Shown one piece after another: positions 6,193 through 11,993 of a stretch of DNA of 12,907 bases. The notes under the pieces were generated by a model. It had not been told where the DNA came from and searched no databases. It was given only the letters and a program-made list of their open reading frames with translations. The stretch's first letter is position 1. Every line of letters starts with the position of its first letter. A program made the translations under genes and the position numbers. Origin of the DNA: Actinomycetota bacterium (GTDB taxonomy: Bacteria; Actinomycetota; Thermoleophilia; Gaiellales; Gaiellaceae); assembly GCA_013812265.1 (NCBI GenBank), contig JACCTQ010000264.1:1-12907 (forward strand). The letters are read 5' to 3'.

Positions 6193-6420
6193 AAAGCAGA
6201 GGGGAAACCATGTTTCCCCCCTGAGCCCCCTTCTTCACCGCAGGTTCTCCCGCCTCGCTCTGAGGCTCCCGCCGGGCAAAGCCCGGCTCCGCCGGCCCTT
6301 CGAATTCTCACCAAGATCGGGCCCGCGCCGCGCGAAGCGCGGCTCCGTCGGCGCTTCGCAGCGTCACCAGGCGCGCGCGCGGCAAAGCGCGCCTCCACCG
6401 ACCATCGCTCGGTCACCACG
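6188..6420 (+). repeat. Composite palindromic repeat (copy 2) with three tandem hairpin units
   Basis: This fills nearly all of the 240-bp gap between sodA and plsY. The large palindrome GGGGAAAC-CAT-GTTTCCCC (6201-6219) is followed by a TGAGC/CCCTTCTTC stretch and CGCAGG. Three hairpins follow: GCCGGGC-AAA-GCCCGGC (6271-6287), GCCGCGC-GAA-GCGCGGC (6327-6343), and GGCGCGC with GCGCGCC (6370-6376/6387-6393). CACC follows 21, 21 and 20 nt after the three stems (6309, 6365, 6414). The unit period is about 50-56 bp. The first unit and the palindrome match copy 1 in reverse orientation. Stem sequences differ between units while pairing is kept. No ORF with protein-like character fits here. Confidence 0.8.
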
Positions 6421-6432
6421 ATCGCACTCCGT

Positions 6433-7056
6433 TTACTTGATCGAGATCTGGTACTTCGAGACCCAGTCGTTGATCGTCGTCCAGTCGAGGTTGTTGAAGA
6501 ACGCGTCGATGTACGAGCTGCGATCGGTCTGGTAGTCGAGGAAGTAGGCGTGCTCGTAGACGTCTAAGGCGATGAGCGGGGTGGCGTTCCAGATCGGGTA
6601 GGTGTTCTGGGTATCGCCCAGATAGTTGAACAGGCGGCCCTCGTCCCAGTCGTAGGCGGTCCAGGCCCACCCACGGCCGCTCATGCCGGTCGCTTTCAGG
6701 TCGGCGCGCCAACCCTCGACGGAGCCGAAATCGCGCTTGATGAGGGCGGCGATGGGGCCGTCGGGTGCGCCCCCGTCGCCACCGAGGTGCTCGAAATAGA
6801 TCTCGTGGTTCTTGATCCCCCCGAGCGCGAACGAGAGCTCGACCTTGAGCGCCCGCACCTCCGAGTACACTTGGTTGGCGCTATTGAGGTCGACTTCGGC
6901 GAGCTTGCCGAGGATCTCGTTCCGCTTCGCCACGTATCCCTGGTACAGCTTGTAGTGAGCCTCGATCGATTCACGCGAGATACCGTCGAGCTCGAAGAGG
7001 CTCGGCTTCAGCTCGCGGGCCGTGATCTCGTCGTAGTTGTAGGCAGGCGTGGCCAT
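6433..7056 (-). CDS. sodA: Superoxide dismutase, Fe/Mn family
   Basis: Converts superoxide to oxygen and hydrogen peroxide; cytoplasmic (no signal peptide). All four metal ligands can be placed: H34 (EAHYKLYQGYV), H84 (KNHEIYFEHLGG), and D165 and H169 (LDVYEHAYFLDY). The first-ligand helix is one residue shorter than in E. coli SodA/SodB when counted back from YV, a variant form. Gly at about 80 and Gln at 150 (GDTQNTYP) sit where Mn enzymes have Gly and Gln, so manganese or mixed use is more likely than strict iron (inference). Length is 207 aa. ATG at 7056 has an AAAGGAG Shine-Dalgarno four bases upstream. An upstream TATATG (7098-7093) may be a -10 box, with an inverted repeat covering the -35 region. 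Confidence 0.94.
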   Translation of the reverse strand: MATPAYNYDEITARELKPSLFELDGISRESIEAHYKLYQGYVAKRNEILGKLAEVDLNSANQVYSEVRALKVELSFALGGIKNHEIYFEHLGGDGGAPDGPIAALIKRDFGSVEGWRADLKATGMSGRGWAWTAYDWDEGRLFNYLGDTQNTYPIWNATPLIALDVYEHAYFLDYQTDRSSYIDAFFNNLDWTTINDWVSKYQISIK

Positions 7057-7092
7057 GGAGCTCCTTTACTCGACCGAAAACGAGACGGGGAG

Positions 7093-7129
7093 CATATAGC
7101 CGGCCGGCGCGGAACCAGCTTGCTGTTCC
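7093..7129 (-). promoter_or_regulatory. Candidate sodA promoter with overlapping inverted repeat
   Basis: TATATG (7098-7093) could be a -10 box about 37 bp before the sodA start. The inverted repeat GGAACCAGCTTGCTGTTCC (7111-7129, one bulged base) covers the place of the -35 box, as an operator would. No good -35 hexamer was found; this is a weak call. Confidence 0.25.
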
Positions 7130-7143
7130 TTTTCGCAGGGTCT

Positions 7144-7178
7144 CCGGGGCGGCAGGCGCGTGACGCCTCCCGCCCCGG
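7144..7178 (-). terminator. Strong hairpin terminator after the cupredoxin-like gene
   Basis: The arms 7144-7158 and 7164-7178 pair over 15 bp with one mismatch around a 5-nt loop (CGTGA). The hairpin begins eight bases after the stop codon of the minus-strand cupredoxin-like gene. No T-tract follows. It would separate that transcript from sodA. Confidence 0.6.
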
Positions 7179-7186
7179 GGCTCGAA

Positions 7187-8050
7187 CTACTTACGACGAA
7201 CGGTTTGCGTTCCGCTCCAGCTCTCCAGGTAGCCGGAGCCCGCTGCGTCCACACCCATGAAGATCCGGTAGCTCCACGTGCCCTTGCGGCGCGGGACCTT
7301 GAAGATCCGGCCCGACTGGCTGCCGAGAGTGAGACGCTGAACACTGACCCACTGACCGAACAGCGTCCGTCGCTGCAGGTACACGGTCTTACCCGCAAAC
7401 GAGACTCCTGCGGAGACACGGGCGTAGAAGTAGCCGCGCTTGCCGGGAAGCAGCGATATCTTCGGCTTCACCTGCACGACGACCGGCTGGCTCGCCGCGT
7501 TCTTGGACCGTGCCTGGTAGGTCGTCAGCACGGTCGGCTTGGTGTTGTAGTCCCATGCGCCGCCGGTGACCGTCGTGAGGACGGCGATCTGGACGAACGA
7601 GGACTGGCCGTGCGGCTGGGCCCAGAGCGTCACCTGCTCGCCCGCCTTGAGACTCGAGACGAGGCCCGAGATCTTGATCTCCGCGCCATAGACGACGATT
7701 GGCGACGACGCGCCGATCGACACCGTCGGCGGAAGCCCCTTCACGGTGACGGCCCCGCGCTCCGCCGGTTCCAGCGCATCGCGGTACCGATAGGTCCCGG
7801 CAGCCTTGAAGGTGAAGCTAAAGGTCTTGCCGGGCGCGAGGATGGTCGAGACGAACGCGCCGCGGTCGGACACGACCTGGTGGCTGGTGGTGTCACGGTT
7901 CGTCCATCTGACCGTGTCGCCTGCGTTGACCTGGAGCGAAATCGGCGAGAACCCCGTCTTCACGATCCGTACATCCTTCGTCGCGGCAGCCGCGTTCGAT
8001 GCGAATGCGAGTGCGAGCAGAGCGGTTGGTACGAGGAGAAACTTGCGCAT
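7187..8050 (-). CDS. Secreted cupredoxin-fold protein lacking copper ligands, with Ig-like tail
   Basis: A 287-aa exported protein. Residues 1-23 are a signal peptide (MRKFLLVPTALLALAFASNA then AAA). Residues about 25-104 form a cupredoxin domain of the plastocyanin/nitrosocyanin kind (FSPISLQVNAGDTVRWTN, then TSHQVVS with H57, then FKAAGTYRYRDALEP). The second copper site, normally a Cys-x-x-His-Pro-x-Met type loop, reads YRDALEPAERG, with no Cys, His or Met, so a type 1 copper site cannot form. Residues about 105-285 look like two Ig-like beta repeats ending in LESWSGTQTVRRK. Its role is unknown; a surface or binding protein is a guess. The start ATG at 8050 has GGGGGT seven bases upstream. 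An open frame continues upstream on this strand but carries no sensible protein. Confidence 0.85.
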   Translation of the reverse strand: MRKFLLVPTALLALAFASNAAAATKDVRIVKTGFSPISLQVNAGDTVRWTNRDTTSHQVVSDRGAFVSTILAPGKTFSFTFKAAGTYRYRDALEPAERGAVTVKGLPPTVSIGASSPIVVYGAEIKISGLVSSLKAGEQVTLWAQPHGQSSFVQIAVLTTVTGGAWDYNTKPTVLTTYQARSKNAASQPVVVQVKPKISLLPGKRGYFYARVSAGVSFAGKTVYLQRRTLFGQWVSVQRLTLGSQSGRIFKVPRRKGTWSYRIFMGVDAAGSGYLESWSGTQTVRRK

Positions 8051-8212
8051 TGCCGTACCCCCTAACACTTGGCTGACACTAAGTCTGACGCCCGCGACGA
8101 CCCGGGGTTGTGAGTCGGCGCGAGCTTTTACACGTCGATTACGGAGATTTCGCGATCGCTTTTCATGCTCCTGCCCAACCGTCGATGCGTGCCGCGTGGT
8201 ATCAGTCGGCGC

Positions 8213-8872
8213 ATGCGCGCGCTTGTGACCGGCGGGACGGGCCGAGTCGGCTCGGCAGTCGCCGCCCGCCTGCAGGCGGGCGGCTGGTCTGTCTTGGCCG
8301 CAGGACGAGCGCGTGGCGACCTTGCCGTAGCCGCTGAGGCTCGCTCGCTCGTCGCAGCGGCCGTCGACGAGCTTGGCGGGTTGGATCTGCTCGTGAACGG
8401 CGCGGCCGAGGGGTTCATCCCGAGAGCTGTCGCCGAGGTGACGGAAGCGGATTGGGATGCCGCCTTCGGAGCCACCTCGAAGGGAACGTTCTTCGTCACT
8501 CAGGCCGCCGCGCCGCATCTTCGCGCGAGCCGCGGGGTCGTCGTCAACATCGAGGACGTGGCGGCTTACCAGCCGTGGCCGTCGTTCGCCGCCCATTGCG
8601 CCGCCAAGGCGGCGCAGGCGATGCTCACGCGGGTACTCGCGCGGGCGCTCGCGCCTGAGATTCGCGTCTGCGGCGTTGCGCCGGGACCCGTTGCAGTGGC
8701 GGCCGACCAAGAGGACCGACGTGCCGCCGAGACGCTGCTCGGGCGGGTTGGCTCGCCCGAGGATGTGGCAGCCGCAGTGGTCTACATGGCCGGCGCTTCG
8801 TTCGTGACGGGCACGAGCCTTGTCGTCGACGGGGGCAGGCTGCTGCAATCCAAAGCGTTACCGCCCTCGTAG
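8213..8872 (+). CDS. Compact short-chain dehydrogenase/reductase with altered active site
   Basis: SDR-fold protein of 219 aa. The dinucleotide loop TGGTGRVG (6-13) opens the Rossmann fold, LVNGAA (60-65) replaces the usual NNAG, and VAPGPV (155-160) and VTGTSLVVDGG (198-208) are standard. About 24 residues usual between beta-2 and the NAG strand are missing (the GRARGDLAVAAEAR stretch is very short), a region that helps bind the NADP adenosine. The catalytic serine is replaced by Glu/Asp (NIED, 112-115) and the YxxxK tyrosine by His (H128; K132 kept). Asp at the serine position is known from pteridine reductase (PTR1), but the missing tyrosine argues against simple catalysis. ATG at 8213 is chosen since the fold begins there; no ribosome site is clear. 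It is divergent from the cupredoxin-like gene and lies 13 bp before the ECF sigma gene, so co-transcription is likely. Confidence 0.82.
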   Translation: MRALVTGGTGRVGSAVAARLQAGGWSVLAAGRARGDLAVAAEARSLVAAAVDELGGLDLLVNGAAEGFIPRAVAEVTEADWDAAFGATSKGTFFVTQAAAPHLRASRGVVVNIEDVAAYQPWPSFAAHCAAKAAQAMLTRVLARALAPEIRVCGVAPGPVAVAADQEDRRAAETLLGRVGSPEDVAAAVVYMAGASFVTGTSLVVDGGRLLQSKALPPS

Positions 8873-8885
8873 CAATGAAAGAGAG

Positions 8886-9488
8886 ATGCAGCTTGCCCTT
8901 ACCATCGAGGCGCCCTCGCGCGTTTCGCTCAATATTCCCGTAATGGCGGCCGAAAGTCTCACGGACGGAGAACTGATCCGGAGGGTCGGCCTCGGCGACG
9001 AGCACGCGTTCACCGCGCTCTATCATCGCTACGCGCGCCCAGTTTTCAGCCTGGCTCTGCGCAGGATCGGTGACCGAGGGCGGGCGGAGGACGCCGTGCA
9101 GGAGACTTTCGCGTCGATCTGGCGCTCAGCGAAGACGTATCGCCCGGACCGGGGTCCGGGTGCACCGTGGCTCTACGCGGTCGCTCGCAACGCGATCATC
9201 GATCGAGGACGGGCGCGCGTCGAGCCGGTCGTCGAGCCGGCAGACAGCCCGTCGGGGGACGTGGGGCCCGAGGAGCGGGCCGAGGCCGATTGGGTGGCGT
9301 GGCGCGTTCACCGAGCGTTCGAGGAGCTCCCGCACCACGAGCGAACCGTGCTGGAGCTCGCGTACTGGGGAGGCCTTTCGCAGAGCGAAGTCGCGGAGTT
9401 CGTGAACGCACCGCTCGGCACCGTCAAGACGCGGACGCGAAGCGGCCTCGCACGTCTCGCCGATCTTCTGGAAAGTGAGCTTCGGTGA
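8886..9488 (+). CDS. ECF-type RNA polymerase sigma factor
   Basis: Extracytoplasmic-function sigma factor of about 200 aa. Region 2 covers about 41-108 (AFTALYHRYARPVFSLAL, then the DAVQETFASIWRSA helix and the PWLYAVARNAIIDRGR -10 recognition part). An acidic linker (about 112-135) leads to region 4 (about 145-197: ELPHHERTVLELAYWGGLSQ, then APLGTVKTRTRSGLARL). ATG at 8886 is preceded by a weak GAAAGAGAG; ATG at 8943 is an alternative that keeps both regions. The downstream gene starts with GTG overlapping this stop as GTGA, so the two are translationally coupled, typical of sigma/anti-sigma pairs. The promoter targets are not predictable from the sequence. Confidence 0.92.
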   Translation: MQLALTIEAPSRVSLNIPVMAAESLTDGELIRRVGLGDEHAFTALYHRYARPVFSLALRRIGDRGRAEDAVQETFASIWRSAKTYRPDRGPGAPWLYAVARNAIIDRGRARVEPVVEPADSPSGDVGPEERAEADWVAWRVHRAFEELPHHERTVLELAYWGGLSQSEVAEFVNAPLGTVKTRTRSGLARLADLLESELR

Positions 9489-10099
9489 GCGAGCGACCGG
9501 ATCTTCGCGACTTGATCGGAGACGATCTCCCCTCCGACGAGCTGGAGCGGCTACGCGGGGTGCACGAGTTGCTGCTCCGGGTCGGCCCACCGCCCGAGCT
9601 GTCACCGGCGCTCGCCGAGCCGACCCGCCCCTCCGCTCGCGTGAGCGCCATCGGACGCCGTCGCTGGGGCGTGCTAGCGCTTGCCGCATCCCTCGTCATC
9701 GCCGCCTTGGTTGGGGGCTACGTCGTCGGGTACGAGCGGGCAAGCCTCGACGTCGACTACACCGTCGAGCTGCGCGGGACTTCGGCGGCCCCGAACGCTC
9801 GTGCCTCCCTTGTCGTGGGCGAGATCGATGCGGCCGGCAACTGGCCCATGGAGATGAAGGTACGAGGCCTGGCCGAGCTGCCCCAAGACGGCTTCTACGA
9901 GCTCTTCCTGACGAAGAACGGGCGGCCGGCGGTCTCGTGCGGCCGGTTCCGAGTGCACGCTGGGACGACGACCGTGCCGCTGAACGCGCCGTACCGCTTC
10001 AAGGAATTCGACCGAGGCGGGTGGGTCGTGGTAGCCGAGAGCCCGGGAGTGAAGCGAGCGCCGGTGGTCCTGAGAACGGTCCAGCCGAGCGAAGCCTAG
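9485..10099 (+). CDS. Membrane anti-sigma factor (RskA-like)
   Basis: Likely holds the preceding ECF sigma factor at the membrane. Of 204 aa, residues 1-45 form a short acidic, helical cytoplasmic segment (DLIGDDLPSDELERLRGVHELL) that would bind the sigma factor. It has no HxxxCxxC zinc motif, so it is not a classical ZAS domain. A single membrane helix spans about 61-83 (WGVLALAASLVIAALVGGYV), with basic residues RRR just before it (inside). The extracytoplasmic part (about 88-200) resembles the anti-sigma-K domain of RskA, with GFYELFLTKNGRPAVSCGRF and a late WVVVAESPG strand. The GTG start overlaps the sigma stop (GTGA). Regulation by cleavage or a signal is inferred from the family only. 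Confidence 0.85.
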   Translation: MSERPDLRDLIGDDLPSDELERLRGVHELLLRVGPPPELSPALAEPTRPSARVSAIGRRRWGVLALAASLVIAALVGGYVVGYERASLDVDYTVELRGTSAAPNARASLVVGEIDAAGNWPMEMKVRGLAELPQDGFYELFLTKNGRPAVSCGRFRVHAGTTTVPLNAPYRFKEFDRGGWVVVAESPGVKRAPVVLRTVQPSEA

Positions 10100-10124
10100 G
10101 CCCAGCGACCGGGTTTCAATAGAG

Positions 10125-10162
10125 GATTGATCGCGGAGCGCTCAATCGTCAAGCGATCAATC
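10125..10162. terminator. Inverted repeat between convergent genes, possible bidirectional terminator
   Basis: GATTGATCGC (10125-10134) and GCGATCAATC (10153-10162) are perfect inverted repeats around an 18-nt loop containing the palindrome GAGCGCTC. TCAATCGTCA occurs twice, 16 bp apart (10142 and 10158). The structure sits between the anti-sigma gene and thyX, which converge here. No T-tract is present. Confidence 0.5.
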
Positions 10163-10167
10163 GTCAC

Positions 10168-10872
10168 TCAAGGTGCGACGCGCCCACTCGCCTGGAACGC
10201 TGCGTGCGTGACCGGCATGCGCTCGGCGAAAAACTCCTCGCATGCGTCGGCATAGCGACGGATCTCGCGCTGCGCCGTCTCGGCCGAGCGCAGAGAGACG
10301 AAGTTCATGAGGGAGCGAGCGTTGACCGTCCAGAAGAACTCCGTGTACGCGCCGACCGGCAGAACCGCACGGGCGAGCTCTCGCGCCACTCCGAGCTCGA
10401 CAAGTCGCTCGTAGGCCGCATACGCCGTTTCGTAGACCTCCTGCAGCTGCTCGCGCGTCGTCTCGGCCACGGCTGGATCCACTGGGTCGAACGAGTACGC
10501 GCCGGGCTTCCCAACCTGGGTGCGAACGTCCTCTGGCTCGGGGACGTAGAACTCGTCCGTCGCACGGGCATAGCGCATGCTGAACTCGTTGAACGAGCCG
10601 ACCCGGTGGCGGAACCACTCGCGCGCCACGAAGATCGGTGCGCGCACGTGAAACCGAAAGGCGTTGTGCTCGAACGGCGTCCCGTGCCGGTCGCGCATGA
10701 GGAAGCGGATCAGCCCCTCGTCCGCCTCGTCCACCTCGAGCTTTCGCCGAGCGAAGGAGACGCGAGCGCCGTTCACCACGGATAGGTCGTCCGCCATAGA
10801 CGCGTCCAGGCGGACGAACCCGTGATCGAGGACCCTGATGGTCTGGTCGGGAATCACCTCGATTGCAGCCAC
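10168..10872 (-). CDS. thyX: Flavin-dependent thymidylate synthase ThyX
   Basis: Makes dTMP from dUMP using methylene-tetrahydrofolate, FAD and NADPH, releasing tetrahydrofolate. The ThyX signature RHRVGSFNEFSMR (residues 88-100) is intact. Other family stretches are TIRVLDHGFVRLDASM near the start, GTPFEHNAFRFHVRAPIFVAREWFRHR in order, and FFWTVNARSLMNFVSLR. The GTG at 10872 (234 aa) is preferred over ATG at 10911: TACACT (10885-10880) ends seven bases upstream of it, as expected for a leaderless transcript, and neither start has a Shine-Dalgarno site. The 14-bp palindrome CACTCGATCGAGTG (10870-10883) covers this start and could be an operator. The gene is convergent with the anti-sigma factor and divergent from the M23 peptidase. 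Confidence 0.95.
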   Translation of the reverse strand: MAAIEVIPDQTIRVLDHGFVRLDASMADDLSVVNGARVSFARRKLEVDEADEGLIRFLMRDRHGTPFEHNAFRFHVRAPIFVAREWFRHRVGSFNEFSMRYARATDEFYVPEPEDVRTQVGKPGAYSFDPVDPAVAETTREQLQEVYETAYAAYERLVELGVARELARAVLPVGAYTEFFWTVNARSLMNFVSLRSAETAQREIRRYADACEEFFAERMPVTHAAFQASGRVAP

Positions 10873-10885
10873 TCGATCGAGTGTA
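10870..10885 (-). promoter_or_regulatory. Candidate leaderless promoter and palindrome at the thyX start
   Basis: TACACT (10885-10880) fits the TANNNT -10 pattern. Transcription starting about seven bases later would begin at the GTG start codon. A perfect palindrome CACTCGATCGAGTG (10870-10883) overlaps both. No -35 box is clear. Confidence 0.4.
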
Positions 10886-11023
10886 GCCCTGGCGCCTGTC
10901 GACACGCGCATTGCCGCTAGACGCCCGTCTGGCTACCCTGAATTGCGGGTACGGCTAACCGCTCGCAGGCGGAAGAGTCGTATTGGGTCATGCAAGGGGT
11001 CAGCACAGGTCAGGTTCAGGTCA

Positions 11024-11992
11024 TTGCGTAGAAAGCTCGCCGTCATTCTGTTCGCGGCTCTCGTCGCGGCTCCCGGCGCCTCGGCGTACGGCTGGCCGGT
11101 CGCGCCGTTCGACGTCGAGCACCCGGTCCGGGGCAACTTCGGAGACCCGCGCACCGTGTTCCGCCACGGTGTCCTGGACGACCAGGGGCTCGGTGGCAAC
11201 GGTGCCTTTTCCTTCCACAACGGCATCGACATCTCGGCAGCGCCCGGGACGCCGGTGTATCCCGTCGAGTCGGGCGTTACGAAGAACGTGACCCAGTCAT
11301 ACGTCGTGGTGCGGTCGGCGGGCGGGATCTTCCAGTACCAGCACGTGGCGCCCATCCTCGTCGAGAACCGCCGCGTCATCGCTCGCAGGACCGTGCTCGG
11401 CTATGTCCAGGGTCCTGCCGCCCATGTGCATCTCACGGAGATCCGTGGGGGTCGTCCTGTCAATCCGCTCACGCTCGGCCGGCTGACCCCCTACCGCGAC
11501 ACGACGAAGCCGCGCGTTGCCGAGCTCGTGTTTCGCGATCCTCAGGGACGGCGTCTAGCTCCTCGTCAGGTGGCAGGACCCGTCTCCGTTGCCGCAGTGG
11601 CACACGACGTGCCGTCGCTTCCCGTCCCCGGAAGCTGGAACGGGCTGCCCGTGACGCCCGCTCTCGTGTCCTGGTCCTTGACCTCACTGTCGGGCCGCAG
11701 GCCCGTCCCCGAGACGACGGTCGTCGACTTCCGCTACGGGCTTCCGCTCAACCGGGACTTCTGGCGGGTGTACGCGCGGGGGACGTATCAGAACAAGCCA
11801 CGCTTCGGAAACGTGCAGTACATGTCGGCGCCCGGCCGTTACGAGTTCGTCGTTGCGCCGGCTCTCGACACACGCCGGCTGGCCGACGACGTCTACGCCC
11901 TGAGGGTCAAGGTCGAGGACGTCCGGGGTAACCGCGGCTGGGCCACCGAGACCTTCGCCGTGTGCAACGCGGAGCCCGGCTCCTGTAGCTAA
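11024..11992 (+). CDS. Secreted M23-family peptidase with C-terminal beta domain
   Basis: Probable zinc-dependent cell-wall endopeptidase of 322 aa. It begins with a signal peptide (MRRKLAVILFAALVAAPGAS, cleavage near ASA-Y). The M23 domain spans about 30-150: zinc ligands H65 and D69 in HNGIDISAAPGTPVYPV, YQH (H107) where the usual GHL motif lies, and HVH (H134/H136) in PAAHVHLTEI. All expected catalytic residues are therefore present. Residues about 160-320 are a beta-rich extracellular domain of unknown binding partner, ending CNAEPGSCS. The TTG at 11024 is chosen because the signal peptide begins there and AGGT occurs close upstream (three tandem CAGGT copies). The open frame reaches back to 10838, but that part is not protein-like. 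The stop is one base before an IS481 element end, so loss of an original 3' end cannot be excluded. Confidence 0.85.
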   Translation: MRRKLAVILFAALVAAPGASAYGWPVAPFDVEHPVRGNFGDPRTVFRHGVLDDQGLGGNGAFSFHNGIDISAAPGTPVYPVESGVTKNVTQSYVVVRSAGGIFQYQHVAPILVENRRVIARRTVLGYVQGPAAHVHLTEIRGGRPVNPLTLGRLTPYRDTTKPRVAELVFRDPQGRRLAPRQVAGPVSVAAVAHDVPSLPVPGSWNGLPVTPALVSWSLTSLSGRRPVPETTVVDFRYGLPLNRDFWRVYARGTYQNKPRFGNVQYMSAPGRYEFVVAPALDTRRLADDVYALRVKVEDVRGNRGWATETFAVCNAEPGSCS

Positions 11993-11993
11993 T

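Noticed and set aside
6264..6417. The regular hairpins as a CRISPR array.
   Set aside because: Spacers are not unique: the parts between hairpins share sequence (TCG-N6-CACC), unit length varies and no cas genes are near.
5920..6567. A 215-codon plus-strand open frame crossing the repeat array.
   Set aside because: It runs across plsY, the hairpin repeats and sodA, with no protein-like pattern.
7187..8848. A 553-codon open frame on the minus strand extending upstream of the cupredoxin-like gene.
   Set aside because: A clear signal peptide and ribosome site place the start at 8050; the upstream part is the reverse of the SDR gene and its promoter region.
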